From Streptomyces sp. f51 (GTDB lineage Bacteria; Actinomycetota; Actinomycetes; Streptomycetales; Streptomycetaceae): a stretch of 64,000 nt of DNA. The first letter of the stretch is position 1; each line of letters opens with the position of its first letter. Below the pieces are notes generated by a model. The model was not told the origin of the DNA, did not search any database, and saw only the letters and a program-made list of their open reading frames with translations. The position numbers and the translations under genes were made by a program. Location: the NCBI RefSeq assembly GCF_037940415.1, contig NZ_CP149798.1, positions 186,001 to 250,000 on the forward strand. The letters are read 5' to 3'. Shown in pieces: positions 8,365 through 16,511 of the stretch.

Positions 8365-10139
8365 CCCGCACCTGGCAGATCACCACGGTCGACGACGCCG
8401 CCCGTGCCCGCATCGCCGCCGCCCGGATCGCCGCGGCGCACGGCGTCCCCATGGTGGAGCGCACCCGCCTGGTCACGGACCTGAGCGCGCGGCTGCGGCA
8501 GTGTCTCCTCAAAGGGGGTGGTTGGCGTCTGACCGTGACGGCCGCGCCCACGAGCGAGCCGCACCGCGCCCGGTTGACCATGACCCTCGGCGCGGAGGCG
8601 AACGAGGCGAACGCGGCGCACGACGGCCCGAGTTGGCAGGCGAGTGTGGACACGGCCGGTCCTGGCCGGGGAGCGGACGGGCCGCCCGATGGCGTCTCGG
8701 CCCGCGTTCCGCGCGACAGGGCCGCCCTCGCCGACGCCCTGCTCAGCGCCGACGAGGACGCCGCCCGACTCCTGGACGAACTCGCCGAACAGGAGCGGTT
8801 GGTCGCCTTCCACCGGGAGGAACTGCACCAGACCAACCAGGGTGTGCTCGCGCTGCACGCCGAACTCGACGCGGCCGGCCGGATCCAGCGCGAGCTGTTC
8901 GACGCCGAACGCCGGGCCCGTACCGAAGCCGAGAACGCCCGGCGCGGACTGACCTTCCTCGCCGACGCCAGCGCGGCCCTGACCGCCTCGCTCAACGTCG
9001 AGGAGATCCTGGCCCATCTGCCCCGGCTGCTCGTGCCGGACTACGCCCGGAGCGTCGACGTATGGCTCTTCGCCCCCGAGGACAGGGCCCGTGGGCACGT
9101 GGTCCGTCCGGCGGCCGCCGTCGCGGCCGCCCGTACCGGCCGCCCGCACTACGCGGCCGACCGTCCGGGCCGGCTGCCCGGGGTCGAGGACCTGCCGCCC
9201 TCGGTGCTCCACCCGGGGCAGCCGCTGCTGTGCATTCCGCTGGCGAGCCGGCACACGCCCGTCGGTGTCGTGACGCTGACGCCGTCGCGGGAGGGGTGGA
9301 GCGCGGACGACACGGTGATGCTCGTCGAACTCGCGCGCAGGGCGGGCGTCGCGATCGATCACGCGCAGCGCTTCGAGCACAACCGCGACATCGCCGAGAC
9401 CCTGCAACGTGCCCTGCTCACCGACCTCCCCGCCACACCCGGACTGAGTCTGGCGGCGCGCTACCTTCCCGCCACGCACGGGCTGAACATCGGCGGCGAC
9501 TGGTACGACGCGTTCCGCCAGCCCGACGGGGGTCTGGTCGCCGTCATGGGCGACGTCACCGGCCACGGGCTGCACGCGGCCGTCATGATGAGCCAACTAC
9601 GCACCGCCCTGCGGGCGTACGCCGTGGACGGGGGCACACCCGGACGGCTCCTGACCCGCCTGCACGCGTTCCTGAACCATCTCCAGCCCGACCTCTACGC
9701 CACCGCGGTCATCGCACGGTTCCACCCGGACGAGCCCGAGGTCACCTGGGCAGCCGCGGGGCACCCGCCGCCGGTGCTGCGCGCGCCGGACGGCGAGGTG
9801 CGCGTCCTGGACGCCCGGCCCGGTGCGATGCTCGGCATTCCGCTGCACCAGGAGATCCGCGACCACACGGCGCTGATTCCACCGGGATCCACGCTCGCCC
9901 TGTACACGGACGGTCTCGTGGAACGGCGGAGAGAGGGCATCGATCCGGGCATACGGCGGCTGGCCGAGGCACTCTCCGCCGAGCGGGCGGTCGATCTGGA
10001 CCGCGATCTGGAGGGCGCCGCGGACCGGATCCTGCACCCGATGCTGCGCGACTCGCAGCGCGACGACGACGTGTGTCTGCTGCTCGTCCATCTCGACGAC
10101 GCGGCCACGGTGGACGCCCCCGGGCGGACGTACGCCTGA
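8361..10139 (+). CDS. Stressosome output phosphatase: degenerate HATPase-like, coiled-coil, GAF and SpoIIE domains
   Basis: A 592-aa protein. Residues 1-80 align with the N-terminal half of the two preceding HATPases, but the N-box Asn is gone (VTDLSARLRQ), so this part probably no longer binds ATP. A long charged helix (about 120-195) is likely coiled coil, a GAF domain follows (about 200-340), then a full PP2C domain with GGDWYD (378-383), GDVTGHG (397-403), a TDG motif and terminal DDDVCLLL. It starts at ATG 8361 within the previous stop. By analogy with RsbU, RsbT or the fusion kinase would switch on this phosphatase, which then acts on an RsbV-like protein, possibly the one at 2967. Confidence 0.88.
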   Translation: MTRTWQITTVDDAARARIAAARIAAAHGVPMVERTRLVTDLSARLRQCLLKGGGWRLTVTAAPTSEPHRARLTMTLGAEANEANAAHDGPSWQASVDTAGPGRGADGPPDGVSARVPRDRAALADALLSADEDAARLLDELAEQERLVAFHREELHQTNQGVLALHAELDAAGRIQRELFDAERRARTEAENARRGLTFLADASAALTASLNVEEILAHLPRLLVPDYARSVDVWLFAPEDRARGHVVRPAAAVAAARTGRPHYAADRPGRLPGVEDLPPSVLHPGQPLLCIPLASRHTPVGVVTLTPSREGWSADDTVMLVELARRAGVAIDHAQRFEHNRDIAETLQRALLTDLPATPGLSLAARYLPATHGLNIGGDWYDAFRQPDGGLVAVMGDVTGHGLHAAVMMSQLRTALRAYAVDGGTPGRLLTRLHAFLNHLQPDLYATAVIARFHPDEPEVTWAAAGHPPPVLRAPDGEVRVLDARPGAMLGIPLHQEIRDHTALIPPGSTLALYTDGLVERRREGIDPGIRRLAEALSAERAVDLDRDLEGAADRILHPMLRDSQRDDDVCLLLVHLDDAATVDAPGRTYA

Positions 10140-10152
10140 CATCCGGCGGGAC

Positions 10153-10267
10153 GGCACTGGAGGGCGGACGGCGCTGGAGGGCGAAGGGCGCTGGAGGGCA
10201 GAGGGCGCTGGAGGGCAGAGGGCGCTGGAGGGCAGAGGGCGCTGGAGGGCGGAGGGCGCTGGAGGGC
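10153..10267. repeat. 17-bp tandem repeat, about 6.8 copies
   Basis: Consecutive units of GGCGCTGGAGGGCAGAG, with one or two changes in the first, second and sixth copies and a truncated last copy, lie just after the stressosome operon. The 17-bp period breaks any reading frame, so it is non-coding. The middle copies are identical, which suggests recent slippage. The rest of the 10140-10376 gap shows nothing else I can name. Confidence 0.9.
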
Positions 10268-10376
10268 GCTCCATCACGCGGCCGGGCCGTGCCGCCGTTC
10301 ATCCACGCGGAGAAGCGGTGTCGCCGCGCGTCGTCCGGGCTGACTCGCCGCTCGTCCGCGCGGCCGCGCCGCGTCG

Positions 10377-10853
10377 CTAGTCGCCCGGACGACGGCGGTC
10401 GGCCGCCGACTCAATCCGTGCCGCCTCGAACGCGCGCAGTCCGTCCTCCAGCGACGTCCGCTGGAGCGGGGTCATCGCCGCGAGGACGGCGGCCAGATCC
10501 AGCGTCCGCCGCGCGCCGATCTCCGCGAGCGCCCGACCGCCCTGCGGCGTGAGCAGCAGGCTCAGGGCGCGCCGGTTGTGGGGGTGCGGAATCCGCTGGA
10601 GCAGGCCGGCGGCCTCCAGCCGGTCGCACAGGCGGCTCGCCGCCGGCAGGGCGACACCCACCCTCTCGGCCAGGTCGGTGAGGGTGGGTACGGGACGGCG
10701 CGCGACGGCCCTCAGCGCCTTCGACTGCTGTGCGGACAGCCGCGGGCCGACCGACCGGCCGGCCGAGGTCCACAGCTCCATCAGTCCCTCGACCGCGTCC
10801 ACGAGCCGTCCGGCGACCTCCTCGGGACGGGGCCCTTCTCCTGCCTGGTCCAT
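10377..10853 (-). CDS. MarR family transcriptional regulator (right flank of signalling block)
   Basis: A winged-helix regulator of about 158 aa. The helix-turn-helix LTDLAERVGVALPAASRLCD, the following RLEAAGLLQR and the wing NRRALSLLLTPQGG closely match the MarR at 3563-4039. I prefer ATG 10853, which has GAGGG about 11 bases upstream; GTG 10871 would add six residues. It lies after and opposite to the stressosome operon. Its targets may include the palindromes at 5455 or 3377; this is inference from position. Confidence 0.82.
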   Translation of the reverse strand: MDQAGEGPRPEEVAGRLVDAVEGLMELWTSAGRSVGPRLSAQQSKALRAVARRPVPTLTDLAERVGVALPAASRLCDRLEAAGLLQRIPHPHNRRALSLLLTPQGGRALAEIGARRTLDLAAVLAAMTPLQRTSLEDGLRAFEAARIESAADRRRPGD

Positions 10854-11080
10854 GTCCCCGTCATCCCTCACGGGGCATCACACGCTTCCCGGGACGCCGC
10901 TCCCCACGCGCTCCGTCCGGGCTGAACACCTCACCGCGAGGCCGATGCCCCGGACCGTGGGGACGAGGAAACCCTCCGCCCGGACGGGGAGTTCCGTCGC
11001 GGCCGGCGGTGACGGCTGGATCGCGGATGATGCTCGTTCCTCGAAATCGTGGGAGGCGGGAAGCGCGGGCGGCCGACGTG

Positions 11081-11491
11081 TCAGAACAGCACGACGGCGC
11101 GTACGGTCTTGCCGTCCGGGCGTGACAGCACGGTCAGTTCGGAGGACAGGCGGCGCACCAGCGGCCAGCCGAAGCCGCCCTGTCCGGTCAGGTCGAGGCG
11201 CCGGGGACGCGGGGGTTGGGGATCGTCGTCGGAGACCGAGATGTCCACGCCGTGGCCCATGTCCCTCAGGTCCAGGCGGCACAGCCTGCCGCGCGCGTGC
11301 CGCACCACGTTCGTCACCAGCTCGGAGACCACGAGCAGGACGGCCTCGGCGACTTCTCGCGGTACCGTGCGCGGCAGGCCGCCGAGGAACGTTCTGACCA
11401 TTCCCCTGGCGTGCACAGCGGCCTGCGGATCCCTCTCCAGCCTCGCACCGAGACCGGGGCCGAAGTCGCAGGGCGGTTCGACGGTGGTCAT
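11081..11491 (-). CDS. Anti-sigma factor-type ATP-binding protein (HATPase_c_2)
   Basis: A 136-aa single-domain GHKL ATPase of the RsbW/SpoIIAB class. It has N box SELVTN, the G1 region as SDDDPQ in place of the usual D-x-G-x-G, and a G2-like loop TGQGGFGWPLV. Many Streptomyces paralogues carry such relaxed G1 motifs. ATG 11491 follows GGGAGG with a 7-base spacer. It is divergent from the phospholipase gene across a 438-bp gap. The partner sigma factor or STAS protein is not identifiable here. Confidence 0.85.
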   Translation of the reverse strand: MTTVEPPCDFGPGLGARLERDPQAAVHARGMVRTFLGGLPRTVPREVAEAVLLVVSELVTNVVRHARGRLCRLDLRDMGHGVDISVSDDDPQPPRPRRLDLTGQGGFGWPLVRRLSSELTVLSRPDGKTVRAVVLF

Positions 11492-11929
11492 GCCTTCGCC
11501 TCCCTTGCCGTACGTCCCGCCCCCACGCCGCGATGCGGCGCCCTCCGTGTAGGTCCGGTGTGCCGGGCGGGCTGTCTCCCCTCCTTCCCGGAGCGCCCCG
11601 GCGCATGTCCCGGGTTCACCCACCTTCACATCCCGGTCACAAGGACCCGCCCGAGGCCGCGCCGCGGGTCGGCCGGCGTCGTGGGACGGGGAGGACTGCC
11701 GTCGCGGATCGGGGGCACAAGGGCACGCGTCCCGGACGCCCGACGGGTGGTTCGGCGACATCGCTCCCGTGCCGGTCGTACGGGGCCGGGCGACCCCGGA
11801 CCGGCACGGTCGAGCGGCCCGGGTGGTGGCCCTCGCCGGGCAGGGGCCGGCGGGGCCACCACCCGGGCATCGCTTCTCACCCGCCGGCGCGACGAGGCGG
11901 AACACGACAAGGAACAGAGGAGGCGGCGG
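11492..11929. other. Divergent intergenic region
   Basis: This 438-bp gap separates the divergent HATPase and phospholipase D-like genes, so it should hold promoters for both. I see GC-rich sequence with no coding frame supported by a ribosome binding site and no confident promoter or hairpin. Confidence 0.5.
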
Positions 11930-13147
11930 ATGTCCCGGACGACCACCACGGCTGAGATCGAGGCGGACAGGACGGTGGACCCGGCCGAGGCCATGCGCCG
12001 CAAGCAGCGGTTCCGCAGACGCCTGGAGCGGCTCATCGGCATCGCGGCCACCGAGGGGAACGAACTGGTTCCGCTGCGCAACGGCGACCGTATCTTCGCC
12101 GCGATGCTCGACGCGGTGCGGTCCGCCGAGCACACGATCGACATGATGACCTTCGTCTACTGGCGCGGGGAGATAGCCCGCGAGTTCGCGTCCGCCCTCT
12201 CGGAACGGGCCCGCGCGGGTCTTCGCGTACGGCTGCTGCTGGACGGTTTCGGCGCGAAGCGGATCGAGGAGGACCTGCTGCGGTCCATGACCGACGCCGG
12301 TGTCCAGGTCGCGTGGTTCCGCAAGCCGCTGTGGCTCTCGCCCCTGAAGCAGAACCACCGCTGTCACCGCAAGGCGCTCGTCGTCGACGAGCACACCGCG
12401 TTCACCGGTGGCGTGGGCATCGCCGAGGAGTGGTGCGGCGACGCCCGCGGCCCCTCCGAGTGGCGGGACACCCACGTCAAGGTGCGCGGGCCCGCCGTGG
12501 ACGGCATCGCGGCGGCGTTCGCGCAGAACTGGGCGGAGTGCCACGACGAGCTCTTCGACGACCGGGACCGCTTCACCGGGCACGATCAGCCGGGCACGGC
12601 CACCGTGCAGGTGGTGCGGGGTTCCGCCAGTTTCGGCTGGCAGGACATGCAGACCCTGATCCGGGTGATGCTCGGCTCGGCCGAGGAGCGCTTCCGCCTC
12701 TCCACCGCCTACTTCGCCCCCGACGTCTACTTCGTGGACCTGCTGTGCGCGACGGCCCGCCGCGGTGTCCGGGTGGAGATCCTGCTGCCCGGTCCGCACA
12801 CCGACCAGCGGGCCTGTCAGCTGGCCGGCCAGCACCATTACGCCGCGCTGCTGGCCGCGGGCGTGGAGATACGCCAGTACCAGCCGACCATGCTCCACAC
12901 CAAGATCATGACGGTGGACGGGGTGGCCTCCCTCATCGGCTCCACCAACTTCAACCGCCGCTCGATGGAGCACGACGAGGAGGTCATGCTCGCCGTCCTC
13001 GACGAGACGTTCACCGCGGTCCTCGACCAGGACTTCGACGACGACCGGGAGAACGCCGTGAGCATCGATCCGGGCCGCTGGCGGCACAGGTCACCCGTCC
13101 AGCGCGCCAAGGAGCTGGCCGTCGCCCCCCTGCGCCGGTTCCTCTAG
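11930..13147 (+). CDS. Phospholipase D / cardiolipin synthase-like protein
   Basis: A 405-aa protein with two PLD catalytic motifs. The first is HRKALVVD (from His146) followed by FTGGVGI; the second is HTKIMTVD (from His323) followed by SLIGSTNFNRRS. The two HxK(x4)D motifs act as one site that transfers a phosphatidyl group. Cardiolipin synthases of the ClsB type share this soluble architecture; no transmembrane segment is present, so the protein is probably cytoplasmic or peripheral. ATG 11930 follows GAGGAGG. Its place in a stress-signalling region suggests membrane remodelling, but the exact reaction is uncertain. Confidence 0.85.
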   Translation: MSRTTTTAEIEADRTVDPAEAMRRKQRFRRRLERLIGIAATEGNELVPLRNGDRIFAAMLDAVRSAEHTIDMMTFVYWRGEIAREFASALSERARAGLRVRLLLDGFGAKRIEEDLLRSMTDAGVQVAWFRKPLWLSPLKQNHRCHRKALVVDEHTAFTGGVGIAEEWCGDARGPSEWRDTHVKVRGPAVDGIAAAFAQNWAECHDELFDDRDRFTGHDQPGTATVQVVRGSASFGWQDMQTLIRVMLGSAEERFRLSTAYFAPDVYFVDLLCATARRGVRVEILLPGPHTDQRACQLAGQHHYAALLAAGVEIRQYQPTMLHTKIMTVDGVASLIGSTNFNRRSMEHDEEVMLAVLDETFTAVLDQDFDDDRENAVSIDPGRWRHRSPVQRAKELAVAPLRRFL

Positions 13148-13179
13148 CGGACGGCGCCGGTACGGGTTCGGTACCACGG

Positions 13180-13899
13180 TCAGCGGGGCCGCTCGCCGGT
13201 CTCGCAGACCTTGCGGGCGATCTCCCGCAGTTTGATGTTGTGGTCCTGGGAGGCCTTCTTCAGCACCGCGAAGGCCTCCTCCTCGCCCAGACCGTGGCGC
13301 TCCATGAGAATGCCCATCGCCTCACCGATCTCGTGCCGGGTCTCCAGGGCGTGGCCGAGCTGCTGGTGCTTGCGGGCCGCGGACAGGGCGACGGCGGCGT
13401 GCGAGGCCAGCACCCAGCCGGCGGTCCGGGCGGACTCGTCGAACATGCTCGGACGATGCGAGTACACGTTCAGGGCGCCCAGTTCGTCCTCCTCGGTGAA
13501 CAGCAGGAAGCCCATCATGCTGCCCATGCCCAGCTTCCTCAGCTCGGGCGCCAGGCGGGCCCACTTCGGGTGCGGCCGGCGCAGGTCCTCGATGGCGTAC
13601 AGCTGCTCCCGCTCGGTCACCGCGTCGAAGCACGGGCCCTCCCGCAGGTCCTGCTGGATCCGGTCCGCCATGCGCACGACGTCACCGGTCGCGGCCAGCG
13701 CGCTGACCTCACCGCGCCGGACCGTGAGGATGCCGGCCTCGTCGCAGCCGTTGATCAGCACGGTCGCGTGCTCCACGATCCGGTCCAGAGTGGCCTGCAC
13801 CGAGTCCTGCGCCAACAAATCCCGTGCCATGTCCGCCAGAGCGACGGCAAACTTCTCCCAGACCTCGCCGGACTCCTGCGCCATGGGACACCCGTTCAT
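13180..13899 (-). CDS. GAF-ANTAR domain RNA-binding antiterminator-type regulator
   Basis: A 239-aa protein with a GAF domain (about 20-165) and a C-terminal ANTAR helical domain (about 175-232, typified by IGEAMGILMERHG and LREIARKVCETG). ANTAR domains bind paired RNA hexaloop stem-loops and prevent termination; GAF would provide the signal. ATG 13899 is used; ATG 13884 is an alternative and neither has a strong ribosome binding site. It is convergent with the phospholipase gene and divergent from the WhiB gene. Confidence 0.88.
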   Translation of the reverse strand: MNGCPMAQESGEVWEKFAVALADMARDLLAQDSVQATLDRIVEHATVLINGCDEAGILTVRRGEVSALAATGDVVRMADRIQQDLREGPCFDAVTEREQLYAIEDLRRPHPKWARLAPELRKLGMGSMMGFLLFTEEDELGALNVYSHRPSMFDESARTAGWVLASHAAVALSAARKHQQLGHALETRHEIGEAMGILMERHGLGEEEAFAVLKKASQDHNIKLREIARKVCETGERPR

Positions 13900-14068
13900 T
13901 CGTCGAGACGACAGCAGCTTTCACCTGGGGTTCCATTTTGCCACCCCCGTCCGTGCCACCGAGGCGATCGGGTCGGTCGGCTCCGTCGAGCCGCGGCAAA
14001 TCCGGCCGAACGACGCGCCCACTCCATGCGGTCACCCCATATCCACGGGATCTTTGCACGCGCCGCCC

Positions 14069-14093
14069 GTTTCATACGGCGGATCAAGGGTGA
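14069..14093 (+). promoter_or_regulatory. Possible SigB-type promoter of the WhiB gene
   Basis: GTTT (14069-14072), a 15-base spacer and GGGTGA (14088-14093) loosely resemble the Streptomyces SigB-group promoter pattern (GNNT, 14-16 bases, GGGTAC/T), about 55 bases upstream of the WhiB start. The -10 element deviates in its last two bases, so this is tentative. Confidence 0.3.
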
Positions 14094-14146
14094 CCCGACA
14101 AGGGACCGATTCCGGAGAACCCACTCGATTCGATCAGGAGGTTCGT

Positions 14147-14407
14147 ATGGAGAACTGGCGCGAAGGCGCGTCCTGCCGCACCGTTGACCCCGATCTGTTC
14201 TTCCCCATCGGCAGTACAGGCCCCGCGGTGCTCCAGATCCAGGAGGCGAAGGCCGTCTGCGAGGGCTGTCCGGTCCGTGAGCAGTGCCTGACCTGGGCCC
14301 TGGACACGGGCCAGAGCGTCGGTGTCTGGGGCGGTACGAGCGAGGCGGAACGGCGTGCGCTGGCACGGCGCCGCTCCCGCCGGCGCTCCCAGGACACACC
14401 CGCGTAG
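14147..14407 (+). CDS. WhiB-family iron-sulfur transcription factor (WblE-like)
   Basis: An 86-aa protein with the four cluster-binding cysteines Cys10, Cys38, Cys41 and Cys47 (C-x27-C-x2-C-x5-C) and the G(V/I)WGG turn (59-63) before a very basic tail, the probable DNA-contacting part. WhiB proteins carry a nitric-oxide- and oxygen-sensitive [4Fe-4S] cluster and usually act with a sigma factor. Length and the sequence LFFPIG are closest to WblE, though it may be a paralogue. ATG 14147 follows AGGAGG. Confidence 0.92.
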   Translation: MENWREGASCRTVDPDLFFPIGSTGPAVLQIQEAKAVCEGCPVREQCLTWALDTGQSVGVWGGTSEAERRALARRRSRRRSQDTPA

Positions 14408-14518
14408 CGCGGGAGGCGGGCAGCACCGGGCCTCATCACGGGGCCGGGTCCGACGCAGGTGACCGGGTCGGGACGCGGCGAGGGACACTCCGCCGACGAG
14501 ACCCGAACGAAGGGCACG

Positions 14519-14953
14519 ATGGAGATCGATCCGAGCCGGAGCGGGAAGTCGTCGTACGAGGCGCTGGGGACGCTCACCAGCGCGTTCGGCGGCGAGCTGC
14601 GCAATGTGACGGACGCGCGGCTGGCCGCCGACGGCTATCTGCGCGCCCTCGCGCGGGCGACTCCTCCCTCGGCCCCCGAACACTGGGACGACATCCTGCT
14701 GGTGGTCACCGAACTCGCCGCTAACACGATCCAGTACGCGCCCGGCCCCTTCGAGCTCCAACTGCGCCCCACCATCGGCGGTGTGCACGTGACGCTCCAC
14801 GACAGCAGCACCATCGCGCCCGCGCCGCGCCGCTTCCGCCCCTCCCAGGGCGGGGGCGGCATCGGCTGGCATCTCATCCACGCGCTGTCCGATCAGGTCA
14901 GTGTGATCGTGCGGCCCGACGGCAAGGACGTCCACGCGTTCCTGCCGTGGTGA
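14519..14953 (+). CDS. Anti-sigma factor-type ATP-binding protein
   Basis: A 144-aa GHKL ATPase. N box TELAANTIQYA and a glycine-rich lid (SQGGGGIGWHLIHAL) are clear; the G1 Asp-x-Gly region is degenerate (HDSSTIAP), as in several Streptomyces paralogues. ATG 14519 has AAGGG six bases upstream; GTG 14459 would add 20 residues with weaker support. It follows the WhiB gene on the same strand after 111 bases. Confidence 0.83.
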   Translation: MEIDPSRSGKSSYEALGTLTSAFGGELRNVTDARLAADGYLRALARATPPSAPEHWDDILLVVTELAANTIQYAPGPFELQLRPTIGGVHVTLHDSSTIAPAPRRFRPSQGGGGIGWHLIHALSDQVSVIVRPDGKDVHAFLPW

Positions 14954-15089
14954 CGGCAGGCACGGCACCCGCGGCTGCCGTACGGCCACGCGGGCGTCGT
15001 ACGGACGAAGGTGTCGTTCGCTGCGGCAGGGGCACACGGGTCCGGTGAGGGAAACCGTTCCCTCACCGTCGCACGATCGAGGTGGAGCC

Positions 15090-15395
15090 TTGAGCCCAGA
15101 GCGCGAACCGTCCGAGCGCGAGCACGCGGTGTGGGACCGGGTGCGGCGTACCGCCACCGGGATGAACCATCACCGCGCGAAGGCCGCCCTGGGCGAGGCC
15201 CGGAAGGCGGCCGAGGAGGCTTCGGCCGAGGGCACGGCGGCACCCGACGCGCGGACGGAGGTGGACGAGTGGGAACGGATCACCGACGCCCTGGCCGACC
15301 ACGCCGGGTCGTACGACCCCGCCGCCGACCCCTTCGTGCAGGGGCAGCTCGCCGCCCGGTCCCACCGCGCCCGCACATCGGTGCGACACGACTGA
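15090..15395 (+). CDS. Small charged hypothetical protein
   Basis: About 101 aa, highly charged, and predicted mostly helical (for example HHRAKAALGEARKAAEEA), with no hydrophobic segment. I place the start at TTG 15090 because GGTGGAG lies directly upstream at good spacing; the alternative GTG 15045 has none. I recognise no family. It follows the HATPase at 14519 and precedes another unknown gene on the same strand. Confidence 0.55.
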   Translation: MSPEREPSEREHAVWDRVRRTATGMNHHRAKAALGEARKAAEEASAEGTAAPDARTEVDEWERITDALADHAGSYDPAADPFVQGQLAARSHRARTSVRHD

Positions 15396-15410
15396 GCGCC
15401 AACCCCTCCG

Positions 15411-15438
15411 CATTGTCAGTCCTTTACGGAACAATGCT
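15411..15438. promoter_or_regulatory. Inverted repeat GCATTGT-N14-ACAATGC
   Basis: A 7-bp inverted repeat with a 14-base AT-richer centre sits 16 bases after the stop of the small charged protein and about 125 bases before the next start. It could be an operator or a weak hairpin. Confidence 0.35.
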
Positions 15439-15564
15439 GGTCAGCAACAGCGTCACCGTGCCGGTGGCGTGCGATCCCGTCCGTCCGTCGAAAGGCCGCC
15501 CGCACATGACGCCGACCCCGCACCTCCGTGCCGTGCCGCGAGCGCCGATCGGAGGCCGGTGACC

Positions 15565-15987
15565 ATGCTGCGGCCCCTGCCGCGCACGCGCGCCCCGCTC
15601 GGTCCCGAGGATGCCGAGGTGCTGCGTCTGATCACCCAGCGACGGTTCCCCGTCCGCCTCACCGTCCACGCGAACGGCCGCCGCCGGTACGGCTATTGGC
15701 TTCCGTTCGATCCCTCGACCGGGCGCGGCGGCTGCTATGTGGCACTGCCCACGGGCGAGTGCGACGCGCTGCACGCGGCGGGCCTGATCGTGCTCGGCGA
15801 CCCGCTCGTCGATCCGGCGAAGACCACGTACACGGTCCGGGCCGCGGTCCGTGCCACCGTCACGGGGCGCGGCGACGCATCCGGCCGGAACGGCACGGCG
15901 CGCGGCGAGGCGGCCGTCCGGACGCCGGCGAACGCAGTGGGCGAGGCGAGGGACGCGAGCCCGTTCCGCCATGCCCTTTCCGCCTGA
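15565..15987 (+). CDS. Hypothetical protein, 140 aa
   Basis: The N-terminal 95 residues look like a small folded domain (VRLTVHANGRRRYGYWLPFD and a GGCYVALPTGE turn); the rest is low-complexity Ala/Gly/Arg and likely disordered. ATG 15565 follows GGAGG with a 9-base gap; GTG 15559 is possible but too close. No signal or membrane segment. I do not recognise the family. Confidence 0.55.
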   Translation: MLRPLPRTRAPLGPEDAEVLRLITQRRFPVRLTVHANGRRRYGYWLPFDPSTGRGGCYVALPTGECDALHAAGLIVLGDPLVDPAKTTYTVRAAVRATVTGRGDASGRNGTARGEAAVRTPANAVGEARDASPFRHALSA

Positions 15988-16055
15988 TCCCACCGCACCA
16001 GCGCGTCGGCAAGGGGCCGCCGCGGTGCGGGCGGGGTGGGACACGCCGTCCCGGC

Positions 16056-16511
16056 TCAGCCGTTCGGGCCGGGCGCGAGCGGCACCTCGGCCGTGATGCG
16101 CTTGCCCCCGGCCCGCAGTCGCGCGACGACGACGTCGCTGGCCAGGGTGCAGACGATCATCCAGCCGCGGCCGCCGACCCGCATACGGCCGATCTCGTCG
16201 AACTGGTCGACCGCCACGGGCAGTCGGTCACTGCGGTCGCTCACGGACAGCCGTACCGCCCGCTCGGTGCGTGTCACGTCGAACGCGGTGACACCACCGC
16301 CGTGGAGCATCGCGTTGGTCACCAGCTCGGACGCCACGAGCAGGGCGTCACCGGCGGTGTCCTCGACGTCATGGGTGGGCTCGCCGGGCCGGCCCGCGAG
16401 GGCGCGCCTGACGGCCTGCCGCACGTCCGCGGGATTCCCGGGACCCACCGGGGCCCCGTGTCGCGCGCCGGCCACCGTGTCGGTGGCGGACCTGTGACCC
16501 TGCCGGCACAT
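16056..16511 (-). CDS. Anti-sigma factor-type ATP-binding protein
   Basis: A 151-aa single-domain HATPase. N box ASELVTNAMLHG, degenerate G1 (SDRSDRLP) and lid GRGWMIVCTLAS match the RsbW-like family expanded in Streptomyces. ATG 16511 is preceded by GGAGGAG. It is divergent from the DoxX-like gene. It may bind a STAS protein, a sigma factor or both; the sequence does not tell which. Confidence 0.85.
   Translation of the reverse strand: MCRQGHRSATDTVAGARHGAPVGPGNPADVRQAVRRALAGRPGEPTHDVEDTAGDALLVASELVTNAMLHGGGVTAFDVTRTERAVRLSVSDRSDRLPVAVDQFDEIGRMRVGGRGWMIVCTLASDVVVARLRAGGKRITAEVPLAPGPNG

Noticed and set aside
2967..16511. A sigma factor gene inside the signalling block
   Set aside because: No protein with sigma region 2 or 4 features is present in any frame I examined; the partner must be encoded elsewhere.
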